Of a stretch of 64,000 nucleotides of DNA, positions 52,670 through 61,062 are shown piece by piece. Under the pieces are notes generated by a model. The model saw nothing but the letters and a program-made list of their open reading frames with translations. It was not told where the DNA came from and did no database searches. A program made the position numbers and the translations under genes. Numbering within the stretch: position 1 is the stretch's first letter; each line of letters opens with the position of its first letter. The stretch comes from Cloacibacterium caeni_C (GTDB lineage Bacteria; Bacteroidota; Bacteroidia; Flavobacteriales; Weeksellaceae), in contig DITA01000047.1 in the NCBI GenBank assembly GCA_002422665.1, positions 1 to 64,000 on the forward strand, written 5' to 3'.

Positions 52670-53248
52670 ATGTTCAAATTAAAATTACCTACAGATCCAC
52701 GTTGGGCAAATATAGCAGAAGGAAATTTAGAAGAAATCCTTACAGATCACGCTTGGTGCGAACAAAAAGCTGCCACTAATGCGATTGGTTTAATCACCAT
52801 GATTCCTGAACATACAGAAATTGTGACCGAACTTTTGGCAATTGCCCAAGAAGAAATGGACCATTTCAATCAAGTGCACGAAATCATCAAAAAAAGAGGT
52901 TATATTTTAGGAAGAACCAGAAAAGACGATTATGTAAATCAACTTTTTAAATTCATTATTCAAGGAAGTAGAGAAGATTTAATTATAGACAAAATGCTTT
53001 TCGCAGCGATGATTGAAGCGAGAAGTTGTGAGCGTTTTAAAGTTTTGACAGAAAACATAAAAGACGAAGAACTGAAAGAATTCTACAAAGAGCTCATGAT
53101 TTCTGAAGCCAATCATTACACCACTTTCATCAGTTTCGCAAGACAATTAGGAGACCCAGAAAAAGTAAACAAACGCTGGGAAGAATGGTTAGAATATGAA
53201 GGAGAAATCATAAAATCTTACGGAAATAAAGAAACCATTCATGGTTAA
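52670..53248 (+). CDS. miaE: tRNA hydroxylase MiaE-like di-iron protein
   Basis: In characterised members, hydroxylates the isopentenyl group of ms2i6A37 in tRNA. 192 residues, all helical with a ferritin-like di-iron centre: Glu in HAWCEQKAA, the QEEMDHFNQVH helix, IEARSCERF, and SEANHYTTF supply the E/ExxH ligands. The ATG at 52670 is preferred (MFKLKLPTDPRW). miaA and miaB are not in the window. Terminated by a bidirectional hairpin. Confidence 0.9.
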   Translation: MFKLKLPTDPRWANIAEGNLEEILTDHAWCEQKAATNAIGLITMIPEHTEIVTELLAIAQEEMDHFNQVHEIIKKRGYILGRTRKDDYVNQLFKFIIQGSREDLIIDKMLFAAMIEARSCERFKVLTENIKDEELKEFYKELMISEANHYTTFISFARQLGDPEKVNKRWEEWLEYEGEIIKSYGNKETIHG

Positions 53249-53252
53249 AAAC

Positions 53253-53285
53253 AAAAAAGCTCATCAAAAATTGATGAGCTTTTTG
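53253..53285. terminator. Bidirectional terminator after miaE
   Basis: AGCTCATCAA (53258-53267) and TTGATGAGCT (53271-53280) form a perfect 10-bp stem with A-run before and five T after. Confidence 0.85.
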
Positions 53286-53301
53286 GTAAAATTAAAAGGG
53301 A

Positions 53302-53508
53302 TTAATCTTTGTTGCCACTTCTTGATACAATCGCGATAATTGTAATAAGTGCTACTGCACCTATAACCCAATAAAGTGGATTAGTGTACCATTCTTCTGT
53401 GGTGGTAGTGGTAGAAGTGGTTACTTCTACTGCTTTTTCTTGTGCAAATGCTAAAAAGCTTACCAATAATGCAAATAAACTTGCACTCATTTTCTGTAAA
53501 TTTTTCAT
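53302..53508 (-). CDS. Small secreted or membrane protein, Thr-rich
   Basis: Not recognised. 68 residues: signal peptide ending FLAFAQ (about 23), a short Thr-rich stretch (TTSTTTTTEEW), then a membrane segment (about 47-63, PLYWVIGAVALITIIAIVS) and a basic SRSGNKD end. After signal cleavage this would be a mini bitopic protein with the C terminus in the cytoplasm. Converges on miaE. Confidence 0.7.
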   Translation of the reverse strand: MKNLQKMSASLFALLVSFLAFAQEKAVEVTTSTTTTTEEWYTNPLYWVIGAVALITIIAIVSRSGNKD

Positions 53509-53637
53509 AGGTTTTGTGATTTAATAGTTGTTAATATTTTGGTGTGGTAAAAGTAGAATGAAACATTAAAATTTAGTTTATATTTTTTATCAGAAAGTTT
53601 ATGAAATTATTATCTTTACTGCGATATTTTTAAGAAA

Positions 53638-54273
53638 GTGAGAATTAAAAAGCCAAAACCCGAAGACTACTTAAATCTTTTCGTGAAATCTTTCTTGAAA
53701 GGACTGATTATCATTGGTCCTATCGCGGCTACTTTGTATCTCATTTTTTTGGTTTTTGACACGATTGATAACATCATTCCGTTTGAAAAATTCTTTCCTT
53801 TCCTCAATAGAACTGGCGTTGGTTTTTTGTCTTTGATTCTATTTATTTCTGGAGTAGGTTATTTCTTTAACAAATTTGTTTTTGGTAAAGTAGTTTTCGA
53901 AAGTTTAGACCATTTTTTAGAAAAAACACCAGGAGTAAAACATATTTATACGCCGACAAAAGATGTAATGTCTTCATTTGTAGGAGATAAGAAAAAATTT
54001 AACACGCCAGTTTGGGTAAAAACCAATGAAAATCCAGAAATATGGAGAATAGGATTTTTGACTCAAAAAGAAATGGGCGAAGTTGAAAAACACAATTTCG
54101 TGGCGGTGTATTTGCCTCATTCTTACGCTATTTCTGGCTGGGTAATTGTCACCGAAGAAAAAAATATAAAACCTGTAGTGGGAATGAACGCTGCCGAAGC
54201 AATGAAATTTGCCGTTTCTGGTGGAGTAGCAGGTTTCCACAGTGATAAAAACGTTTTCAAAGCACCGGAATGA
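53638..54273 (+). CDS. DUF502 membrane protein
   Basis: 211 residues from a GTG start. Two membrane segments (about 17-40 and 60-82), a glycine-rich IIGPIAATLYLIF motif typical of DUF502, and then a soluble beta-rich part (GVKHIYTPTKDVMSSFVGD, KHNFVAVYLPHSYAISGWVIV). The function of the family is unknown. A near-consensus -7 box (TATCTTTA) lies about 20 bp upstream. Confidence 0.85.
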   Translation: MRIKKPKPEDYLNLFVKSFLKGLIIIGPIAATLYLIFLVFDTIDNIIPFEKFFPFLNRTGVGFLSLILFISGVGYFFNKFVFGKVVFESLDHFLEKTPGVKHIYTPTKDVMSSFVGDKKKFNTPVWVKTNENPEIWRIGFLTQKEMGEVEKHNFVAVYLPHSYAISGWVIVTEEKNIKPVVGMNAAEAMKFAVSGGVAGFHSDKNVFKAPE

Positions 54274-54338
54274 GATTTAGGTAAAGACAAAGGTTTAGAA
54301 ATTTAAAATTTTGTCAAAAAATGGTAGTGTAATTCACT

Positions 54339-54362
54339 CAACCTCAACCTTAATCTTAATCT
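54339..54362 (+). repeat. Hexamer microrepeat directly before tnaA
   Basis: CAACCT, CAACCT, TAATCT, TAATCT in tandem, ending 3 bp before the tnaA ATG. This places repeat DNA where the ribosome would bind. Confidence 0.65.
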
Positions 54363-54365
54363 AAA

Positions 54366-55742
54366 ATGAAACTTCCTTACGCAGAACCCTTCCGCATAAA
54401 AATGGTGGAAGAAATTTCGCAATCTACACGCGAACAAAGAGAAATTTGGCTTCAAGAAGCGCACTATAACTTATTTAATTTAAAATCTTCTCAGGTTTTT
54501 ATCGATTTACTTACCGATTCAGGAACGGGAGCAATGAGTGATAAACAATGGGGAGAACTCATGACTGGAGATGAATCTTATGCAGGTTCTCGCTCCTTCG
54601 AAAAACTCCAAAAACAAGTCGAAAAATTAACGGGATTTCACTTTCTTTTACCAGTTCATCAAGGTAGAGCTGCAGAAAATGTGCTTTTTTCTACGATGAT
54701 TAAAGAAAATGACATCATTCCCGGAAATTCTCATTTTGACACGACAAAAGGTCATATAGAATTTAGAAAAGCTCATGCAGTAGATTGTACGATTGATGAG
54801 GCTTTTGATATAGAAAATCTTCATCCTTTCAAAGGAAATTTAGATATTCAAAAATTGGAAAAAGTTTATCAGTCTTATCCAAAAGAACAAATTCCGTTTT
54901 GTTTGATTACCATTACTTGTAATACTTCTGGTGGACAACCCGTTTCTTTGGAAAACATAAAAGCGATTAAAAATCTTTCTGATCAATACGGAATTCCAGT
55001 TATTTTTGACGCTGCGAGATTTGCCGAAAATGCTTATTTCATCAAACAAAGAGAAGAAAATTACAAAAATTGGAGCATCAAAGAAATCTGTAGAGAAATG
55101 TTTTCTTACGGAATTGGGATGACCATGAGTTCTAAAAAAGATGGTTTGGTAAATATTGGTGGTTTTATCGCTTTAAATGACGAAGAAATTTTCAGAAAAG
55201 CGTCTAATTTCACTATTATTTATGAAGGTTTTATCACTTACGGAGGAATGGCTGGAAGAGATATGGCTGCACTTGCACAAGGTTTAGACGAAGCAACCGA
55301 ATTTCCTTACTTAGAAAGCAGAATTTCTCAAGTAGAACTTCTGGGAAATCTTTTGATTGAATACGGGATTCCTGTCCAGAAACCAATTGGCGGTCACGCA
55401 GTTTTCTTAGATGCGCTGAAGTTCCTTCCGAACGTAAAAAGAGAAGAATTTCCTGCACAAACATTGGCTTTAGAAATCTATAAAGAGGCAGGAATTAGAG
55501 GCGTAGAAATTGGAACCATTTTGGCAGATAGAGATCCAGAAACCAGAGAAAATCGTTATCCGAAATTGGAATTGGTAAGATTGGCATTGCCAAGAAGAAC
55601 CTTTACGGATAATCATATTCGCTATATTGCAGCAGCGCTTAAAAATGTTTTTGACCGAAGAGATGAAATTACAAGAGGTTACAAAATCACTTGGGAGTCA
55701 GAAATTTTAAGACATTTTACAGTAAAGTTAGAGCAAGCATAA
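54366..55742 (+). CDS. tnaA: Tryptophanase (tryptophan indole-lyase)
   Basis: Splits tryptophan into indole, pyruvate and ammonia with pyridoxal phosphate. 458 residues. The N terminus PYAEPFRIKMVEEI, the GDESYAGSRSFEKL segment, and the PLP lysine (Lys258 in MSSKKDG) are typical. Tyrosine phenol-lyase is the close alternative; the sequence looks more like tryptophanase but I cannot rule the other out. No tnaC leader or permease gene lies beside it. Confidence 0.88.
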   Translation: MKLPYAEPFRIKMVEEISQSTREQREIWLQEAHYNLFNLKSSQVFIDLLTDSGTGAMSDKQWGELMTGDESYAGSRSFEKLQKQVEKLTGFHFLLPVHQGRAAENVLFSTMIKENDIIPGNSHFDTTKGHIEFRKAHAVDCTIDEAFDIENLHPFKGNLDIQKLEKVYQSYPKEQIPFCLITITCNTSGGQPVSLENIKAIKNLSDQYGIPVIFDAARFAENAYFIKQREENYKNWSIKEICREMFSYGIGMTMSSKKDGLVNIGGFIALNDEEIFRKASNFTIIYEGFITYGGMAGRDMAALAQGLDEATEFPYLESRISQVELLGNLLIEYGIPVQKPIGGHAVFLDALKFLPNVKREEFPAQTLALEIYKEAGIRGVEIGTILADRDPETRENRYPKLELVRLALPRRTFTDNHIRYIAAALKNVFDRRDEITRGYKITWESEILRHFTVKLEQA

Positions 55743-55772
55743 AAAATGCCGAGAATTTTCTCGGCATTTTTA
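55741..55772. terminator. Bidirectional terminator after tnaA
   Basis: AATGCCGAGA (55745-55754) and TCTCGGCATT (55759-55768) form a perfect 10-bp stem with A-run before and T-run after. Confidence 0.85.
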
Positions 55773-55788
55773 TTTTTTATAAAGTTTT

Positions 55789-56295
55789 TTAGTTGTCAAT
55801 ATCAAAAGACACTCCAATATTTACTGCAAACTGATTGTTTAAATCGTCAAAAGCAATTTCAGATTTTTTGTATTTCGCGATTGGGAATTGCATTTCTGTA
55901 TAGAGTCCAAAACCTTTATCGAAGAAATATCTTGCTCCAAGATGTCCACCGAAATTTTTAAGTCCAAGGTTTAATCCAGGATATACATCTACATTTGAAG
56001 GAAGTTTCAAAACACTTCCAAGATTGGCATTTAATCTTACTTTTAAGTCAAATCTATCTCCGAATTTTGGAATTTCTCCACCAATTTCTTTTACACCAAG
56101 AAGATATCCAGCTTGTGCGCCAATTGAGAAACTCTCGCCTAAACCATAATCTACAGAAGAAACAATACCTGTTCCTCCATCTTGTAAATTAGCACCTAAA
56201 TTTACTTTTACATCACCTGCTCCTTTATAAGCAACAGTTTGAGCGCTTGCAAAACCTACGGCAAATATCATTGCGCTTGCAAAAATTTTTTTCAT
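55789..56295 (-). CDS. Small outer-membrane beta-barrel-like protein
   Basis: 168 residues with a signal peptide ending GFASAQ (about 19), then glycine-rich amphipathic strands (VKVNLGANLQDGG, SFSIGAQAGYLLG, GLNLGLKNFGGHLGARYFF) and an acidic end. The pattern fits a small outer-membrane barrel of the kind common in Flavobacteriia. The barrel may be closed by SFDIDN, which lacks the usual terminal aromatic residue. Own -7 box, 33 bp upstream. Confidence 0.75.
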   Translation of the reverse strand: MKKIFASAMIFAVGFASAQTVAYKGAGDVKVNLGANLQDGGTGIVSSVDYGLGESFSIGAQAGYLLGVKEIGGEIPKFGDRFDLKVRLNANLGSVLKLPSNVDVYPGLNLGLKNFGGHLGARYFFDKGFGLYTEMQFPIAKYKKSEIAFDDLNNQFAVNIGVSFDIDN

Positions 56296-56328
56296 AATTT
56301 ATATTTTTATAACGTTATAAAACGGGCG

Positions 56329-56336
56329 CAAAGATA
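56329..56336 (-). promoter_or_regulatory. -7 box of the barrel-protein gene
   Basis: TATCTTTG on the minus strand, 33 bp before the ATG at 56295. Confidence 0.4.
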
Positions 56337-56340
56337 AAAT

Positions 56341-56715
56341 TTATTTTAATTTGAAATCTACAGCCCTGAAAACATCTGCCGTATCTGTAACAAAATAAAT
56401 GCCATTTTCTTTCTCTACCAATTTCGGTTTGAACCCGAAAATTGCGGTAGATTGAGCTATTACATTGACTTTAAATTTTTTATCGGTTTTATTTTCTGGA
56501 GTAATTTCTTGTAAAATATTATTGAGCACTACAGATTTTGGTGCAATAGAATCATGACTTAGTTCAAATTCTACCCAATATCCTTTTTGGTCAGCATTAG
56601 AATAAGAAGAATAAGTGGCGTTTTTTACCTTTGGCAAAACGTTTGATTGACAAGAAATTGCGAGGCTTGCCATAAAGATTGCTCCCAAAAATGATTTTAT
56701 TATACTAATTTTCAT
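56341..56715 (-). CDS. Unknown small lipoprotein
   Basis: Not recognised. 124 residues with a lipoprotein signal ending AISC (Cys22), then a beta-rich domain of about 100 residues (YSSYSNADQKGYWVEFELSH, KSVVLNNILQEI). No catalytic motif. It is divergent from the S41 peptidase gene with 39 bp between the starts and may share control with it. Confidence 0.75.
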   Translation of the reverse strand: MKISIIKSFLGAIFMASLAISCQSNVLPKVKNATYSSYSNADQKGYWVEFELSHDSIAPKSVVLNNILQEITPENKTDKKFKVNVIAQSTAIFGFKPKLVEKENGIYFVTDTADVFRAVDFKLK

Positions 56716-56737
56716 AAATTTATCGTTAAGTTTATTA

Positions 56738-56745
56738 CAAATCTA
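56738..56745 (-). promoter_or_regulatory. -7 box of the small lipoprotein gene
   Basis: TAGATTTG on the minus strand, 22 bp before the ATG. It lies 10 bp from the start of the S41 gene on the other strand, so the two promoters must overlap. Confidence 0.4.
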
Positions 56746-56754
56746 TTCAAAAAA

Positions 56755-58236
56755 ATGAAACTTAAATATCTATTTAACGCACTATTTTTAACATTAGTAT
56801 TTATCTCTTGTTCTAGAGATGACAATAATGATTCTGGTTCTACTACTAAGCCCGATGAAATCAATAATTTTGTTTGGAAGGCGATGAACTCTTGGTATTA
56901 TTGGCAACCCAATGTTCCTAATTTAGCAGATTCTTTTGATGATAATCAAACCACGTACGCTAATTTTTTAAATGGAAAAACTCCAGACAAGCTTTTCTAT
57001 TCTTTGCTTTATCAAAGAGGTACCATTGATAGATTTTCTTGGATTGAAAACAATAATGAAGTAGTATATTCTTCTAAAATTGCCGAAGTTGAAAAAAGTG
57101 GAGGTTTTGATATAGGAATTTATCCGAAAGACAATACCAATACTACCGCAGTTGCTCTTGTAAATTATGTGGTTCCTAATTCTCCTGCAGCTTTAGCTGG
57201 TTTAAAACGTGGTGATGTAATCACTAAAGTAAATGGTTCTCCTTTAACGCTTAATAATTCTGACTTATTGTATAACAATCAAGTAACTGTTACTCTGGCA
57301 GCAACGGTACAATTAACGAGTGCAGGACTTATTACCACAGATAAAACTTCTTCTATTTCGATTACTCAAGCAGATATAGACGAAAATCCAATCGCTTATT
57401 ATGAGAAAAAAGTGTACGGAACTAAAAATATTGGATATTTGGTATTTAATGCTTTCAAAGCAGATTATAATGATGAGTTAAATGCTGCTTTTGCTCAAAT
57501 GAAAGCAGATGGAATCAATGAATTGGTTTTAGATTTAAGATATAACGGAGGTGGTTCTCTGGAAACGGCAGTTGCTTTAGCAGGAATGATTAACGGCAAT
57601 TATAGCGGAAGTCCGTATGTTTTTTTAGATTTTAATAATAAACATAATAGCGAAGACGGCTTTGATTATTTGAATAACCAAGTTAATACTTACAGTTTAG
57701 TGAATAACAGACCCGAAAAATCTGGAACACAAACCATTAATAGTCTTAATCTGACTAAAGTCTATGTATTGGTAAATTTCCAAACTGCTTCTGCAAGTGA
57801 ACTTACGGTTCAGTGTCTTAAAAAATATGTAAATGTGGTAACGATTGGTTATGATACAGTAGGGAAATTTGTAGGCTCTATCACTTTATATGATTCTCCT
57901 GCTCAAGATTATACTTCTTATGCGAACAGAAATACGAAGCACAACTGGCAACTACAACCGATTACTTTTTCTTATTACAACAAAGACAAAGATGTAAATC
58001 CAGAATTTATTGCTCCGAATTATGAAGTAAATCCTTATTCTATTTTCAATAATTTAACTGCTTTTGGCGATGTAAGAGACCCGTTTTTGAAAAAGGCTTT
58101 AGAGCTTATTACAGGTCAGTCATTCAGAATGGGTAATACTTCTACCAGCAGTTTTGAAAATAAAAATCTACAAAAATTCAATCCTACGAATGCTGCAAAA
58201 GGTCTTTATATTCAAGATTTTCAGAATTTTAGATAA
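56755..58236 (+). CDS. S41 family peptidase lipoprotein with PDZ domain
   Basis: A Ser/Lys protease related to tail-specific (C-terminal processing) peptidases. 493 residues: lipoprotein signal ending FISC (Cys19); N-terminal helical part (DEINNFVWKAMNSWYYWQPN); PDZ domain with VPNSPAALAGLKRGDVITKVNG; and the S41 core with GINELVLDLRYNGGGS, nucleophile Ser348 in ASASE and general base Lys371 in VGKFVG. Lipid-anchored in the envelope. Substrate unknown. Confidence 0.92.
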   Translation: MKLKYLFNALFLTLVFISCSRDDNNDSGSTTKPDEINNFVWKAMNSWYYWQPNVPNLADSFDDNQTTYANFLNGKTPDKLFYSLLYQRGTIDRFSWIENNNEVVYSSKIAEVEKSGGFDIGIYPKDNTNTTAVALVNYVVPNSPAALAGLKRGDVITKVNGSPLTLNNSDLLYNNQVTVTLAATVQLTSAGLITTDKTSSISITQADIDENPIAYYEKKVYGTKNIGYLVFNAFKADYNDELNAAFAQMKADGINELVLDLRYNGGGSLETAVALAGMINGNYSGSPYVFLDFNNKHNSEDGFDYLNNQVNTYSLVNNRPEKSGTQTINSLNLTKVYVLVNFQTASASELTVQCLKKYVNVVTIGYDTVGKFVGSITLYDSPAQDYTSYANRNTKHNWQLQPITFSYYNKDKDVNPEFIAPNYEVNPYSIFNNLTAFGDVRDPFLKKALELITGQSFRMGNTSTSSFENKNLQKFNPTNAAKGLYIQDFQNFR

Positions 58237-58241
58237 TTTTT

Positions 58242-58270
58242 AAAAGAGCAGAAATTTCTGCTCTTTTTTT
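58242..58270 (+). terminator. Terminator of the S41 peptidase gene
   Basis: A 13-bp palindromic stem (58242-58254 with 58255-58267) centred on GAGCAGAAATTTCTGCTC, running into a T-run. Confidence 0.8.
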
Positions 58271-58284
58271 TGTCTTTATTCTTT

Positions 58285-58292
58285 TATCTTTG
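58285..58292 (+). promoter_or_regulatory. -7 box of uvrB
   Basis: TATCTTTG, 16 bp before the uvrB ATG, fits TAnnTTTG. No LexA-type box was recognised. Confidence 0.45.
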
Positions 58293-58308
58293 TTCTTTAT
58301 TCTAAAAT

Positions 58309-60300
58309 ATGAATTTCAAACTCCATTCAGAATTTGCGCCAACTGGTGATCAACCTACAGCTATAGAAAAACTCTCCGAAGGTTTACAAAACGGAGAGAA
58401 ATATCAGACTTTGCTTGGTGTTACCGGTTCTGGTAAGACTTTTACCATTGCAAATGTGGTAGAAAAAGTTCAAAAACCGACTTTAGTTTTAGCACATAAT
58501 AAAACTTTGGCGGCTCAACTTTTTATGGAATTCAAGGAGTTTTTCCCAGATAATGCAGTAGAATATTTCGTTTCTTACTACGATTATTATCAGCCAGAAG
58601 CTTACATTGCTTCGTCTGGAACGTATATAGAAAAAGACTTGTCTATCAATGAAGAAGTAGAAAAATTGAGACTTTCGGCTACGGCAAGTTTACTTTCCGG
58701 AAGAAGAGACGTTTTAATTGTGGCTTCAGTTTCATGTATTTACGGTATCGGAAATCCTACAGAGTTTAATAAATCTTTGATTGAGCTAGAAGTTAATTCT
58801 AAAATTTCTAGAACGGCGTTTCTTCATAAGTTGGTAAATGCATTGTATTCTAGGAGTGTAAACGAATTTGCGAGAGGTACATTTCGGGTAAAAGGAGATG
58901 TGATAGATGTTTATCCAGCGTATGCTGATAACGGAATTAGAGTTCAATTTTTCGGAGATGAAATCGAAAAAATTCAAAGTTTTGATGTTATTTCTGGAAA
59001 CGTAACTTCTAGTTTTGACCGAATTAATATTTATCCTGCCAATTTATTTGTGACCTCTAAAGAAACTTTAAACGGAGCGATTAGAGAAATTCAAGATGAT
59101 TTGGTAAAACAAGTTGACTTTTTTAATTCTATTGAAAAACCAATTGAAGCCAAACGTTTGCACGAACGTACCGAATTGGATTTGGAAATGATAAAAGAAC
59201 TCGGTTATTGCTCTGGAATTGAGAATTATTCTCGTTATATGGACGGAAGAATGCCTGGTTCTAGACCTTTCTGTTTACTCGATTATTTTCCGAAAGATTA
59301 TTTGATGGTGATTGATGAATCTCACGTAACCATTCCGCAAGTTCATGCAATGTATGGTGGCGATAGAAGTAGAAAAGAAGCTTTGGTAGAATACGGTTTC
59401 AGACTTCCTGCTGCAATGGATAACAGACCTCTGAAATTTCCAGAATTTGAGGAAATGCAGAATCAAGTGATTTACGTTTCTGCGACTCCTGCTGATTACG
59501 AATTGGAAAAATCTGGCGGAATTTACACTGAACAAATTATCAGACCGACTGGACTTCTTGACCCAATTATTGAAATAAGACCTACCATGAATCAAATTGA
59601 TGATTTAATTGAAGAAATTCAAAAAAGGGTAGAAGAAGACGAACGTGTTTTGGTGACGACTTTAACCAAAAAAATGGCAGAAGAATTGACCAAATATTTT
59701 ACCAGATTTGGTATTAGAACTCGTTATATTCACTCAGATGTAGAAACTTTGGAGCGTATCCAAATTATGCAAGATTTAAGAACAGGATTATTTGATGTTT
59801 TGGTGGGTGTAAATCTTTTGAGGGAAGGTTTAGATTTACCAGAAGTTTCGCTGGTAGCAATTCTCGATGCGGATAAAGAAGGGATGTTGCGTTCTCGTCG
59901 TTCTTTGGTTCAGACTATTGGTAGAGCTGCAAGAAATATCAACGGAAAAGCAATTATGTACGCCGATAAAATCACCAATTCTATGCAAAAAGCAATTGAT
60001 GAAACCAATTATCGCCGTGAAAAACAAACGCAGTACAATTTAGAACACAATAAGGTTCCGACTCCGCTCAATAAGAAAATTTCTGAAAATTTAGTGGGAA
60101 GAAGCAAAGATTTCCCAGATTCTCAATACACGCAGAAAGAAATTATTCGTCAAGTTGCAGAAGAACGCGAAACTTACGGAAGCGTAGACGTGGAAAAACT
60201 CATCGCCGAAAAACAAAAAGCAATGGAAGCCGCTGCGAAAAATCTAGATTTCATCACCGCTGCAAAATTGAGAGATGAGATTGTAGCGTTGAAAGGGTAA
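58309..60300 (+). CDS. uvrB: Excinuclease ABC subunit B
   Basis: The DNA-damage verification helicase of nucleotide excision repair; it loads with UvrA and recruits UvrC. 663 residues. Walker A GVTGSGKTF (38-46), the beta-hairpin region with YYDYYQPEAYI, DESHVTIPQ, GVNLLREGLDLPEVSL and QTIGRAARN helicase motifs, and a C-terminal UVR motif (about 625-663, ending FITAAKLRDEIVALKG) that contacts UvrC. Directly followed by the REP cluster. Confidence 0.97.
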   Translation: MNFKLHSEFAPTGDQPTAIEKLSEGLQNGEKYQTLLGVTGSGKTFTIANVVEKVQKPTLVLAHNKTLAAQLFMEFKEFFPDNAVEYFVSYYDYYQPEAYIASSGTYIEKDLSINEEVEKLRLSATASLLSGRRDVLIVASVSCIYGIGNPTEFNKSLIELEVNSKISRTAFLHKLVNALYSRSVNEFARGTFRVKGDVIDVYPAYADNGIRVQFFGDEIEKIQSFDVISGNVTSSFDRINIYPANLFVTSKETLNGAIREIQDDLVKQVDFFNSIEKPIEAKRLHERTELDLEMIKELGYCSGIENYSRYMDGRMPGSRPFCLLDYFPKDYLMVIDESHVTIPQVHAMYGGDRSRKEALVEYGFRLPAAMDNRPLKFPEFEEMQNQVIYVSATPADYELEKSGGIYTEQIIRPTGLLDPIIEIRPTMNQIDDLIEEIQKRVEEDERVLVTTLTKKMAEELTKYFTRFGIRTRYIHSDVETLERIQIMQDLRTGLFDVLVGVNLLREGLDLPEVSLVAILDADKEGMLRSRRSLVQTIGRAARNINGKAIMYADKITNSMQKAIDETNYRREKQTQYNLEHNKVPTPLNKKISENLVGRSKDFPDSQYTQKEIIRQVAEERETYGSVDVEKLIAEKQKAMEAAAKNLDFITAAKLRDEIVALKG

Positions 60301-60313
60301 AAAATTTAAAAAA

Positions 60314-60348
60314 GACATTGCGTTCCTACGGAACGCTTTTTTAATGTC
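60314..60348 (+). repeat. REP-like palindrome a
   Basis: GCGTTCC-tac-GGAACGC (60320-60336) enclosed by an outer GACATT/AATGTC pair (60314-60319 and 60343-60348). Six T follow the inner stem, so it may also end uvrB transcription (stop at 60300). Confidence 0.85.
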
Positions 60349-60359
60349 TGGATTTTGCT

Positions 60360-60385
60360 ACACACATTACATTCCTACGGAATGT
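60360..60385 (+). repeat. REP-like palindrome b
   Basis: Head ACACACATT (60360-60368) directly before ACATTCC-tac-GGAATGT (60369-60385). Same orientation as a. Confidence 0.85.
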
Positions 60386-60414
60386 TAAAAAAATATAAAG
60401 TAACAATTTCAATA

Positions 60415-60439
60415 GGTTCCGTAGGAACCAAATGTGTGT
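60415..60439 (-). repeat. REP-like palindrome c
   Basis: GGTTCC-gta-GGAACC (60415-60429), then AATGTGTGT (60431-60439), which is the inverse of the head of b. Orientation opposite to a and b. Confidence 0.85.
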
Positions 60440-60463
60440 AAGAATATATAGCGCAAATTTGGG

Positions 60464-60486
60464 GCGTTCCGTAGGAACGCAATGTC
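60464..60486 (-). repeat. REP-like palindrome d
   Basis: GCGTTCC-gta-GGAACGC (60464-60480) followed by AATGTC (60481-60486); an exact inverted copy of the 23 bp of a (60314-60336). Confidence 0.9.
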
Positions 60487-60509
60487 TTTTAATTCTACTT
60501 TTATGGAAA

Positions 60510-60974
60510 TCAATCATAAAACTCAAACAAATATCTTTCATCATATTCTATCTCAAAAACTTTTAGAAATTTCAAATATTCTGTCCTAAAATTTTCTTTT
60601 TTATGATGCTCTTTTTGATTTTCAATGTAATGAACTACTATGTCTTTTTGACTTTTAGCATAAGAAAAGCAGCCATAACCTTCTTGCCAATGAAATCTTC
60701 CTAAAACGAATCTTTTTTCATTAATGAAACTTGTAGAAGAAGTTTTAATTTCTTTTACAAATTGAGAAACAGAAATATCTAATTTTTTGAAACTAACAAA
60801 AAAATGTATGTGATCTGGATTTGCGTAGATTGATAGAAGTTTCTGTCCTTTATTATGAATAATTCCTGTGATGTATTTTTGTAATTCTTCTCTGAAACTT
60901 TCTTTGATAAGGTTTTCTCTTCCTTTTACTACAAATATAAATTGTAGATAAATTTGTGAGTAAGTGTTTGGCAT
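60510..60974 (-). CDS. REP-associated tyrosine transposase (RAYT, Y1 HUH)
   Basis: A single-strand DNA transposase of the TnpA-REP group of the IS200/IS605 superfamily, thought to move REP palindromes. 154 residues from the ATG at 60974 (MPNTYSQIYLQFIF), the usual start of the family; longer in-frame starts (60992, 61037) run into palindrome e or f. The HUH pair is in NPDHIHFFVS, and the probable nucleophile is Tyr in VVHYIENQKEHHKK. Bracketed by four REP palindromes downstream and two upstream. The frame is intact, so it may be active. Confidence 0.92.
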   Translation of the reverse strand: MPNTYSQIYLQFIFVVKGRENLIKESFREELQKYITGIIHNKGQKLLSIYANPDHIHFFVSFKKLDISVSQFVKEIKTSSTSFINEKRFVLGRFHWQEGYGCFSYAKSQKDIVVHYIENQKEHHKKENFRTEYLKFLKVFEIEYDERYLFEFYD

Positions 60975-60987
60975 ATTAGTTTTTTTT

Positions 60988-61010
60988 GACATTGCGTTCC
61001 TACGGAACGC
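60988..61010 (+). repeat. REP-like palindrome e
   Basis: GACATT followed by GCGTTCC-tac-GGAACGC, identical over 23 bp to a and in the same orientation. It overlaps an upstream ATG of the RAYT frame. Confidence 0.9.
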
Positions 61011-61031
61011 TTTTCTTGGTTTAGTTTTATT

Positions 61032-61055
61032 ACACACATTTTGTTCCTACGGAAC
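61032..61055 (+). repeat. REP-like palindrome f
   Basis: Head ACACACATT (61032-61040), then GTTCC-tac-GGAAC (61043-61055). Same orientation as b, with the e-f spacing close to the a-b spacing. It ends 8 bp from the stop of the 72-residue gene. Confidence 0.85.
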
Positions 61056-61062
61056 CTTTGAT

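Noticed and set aside
60301..61060. The palindrome cluster as a CRISPR array
   Set aside because: The units are palindromes in both orientations with uneven spacing and no unique spacers of constant length, and the neighbour is a RAYT, not cas genes.
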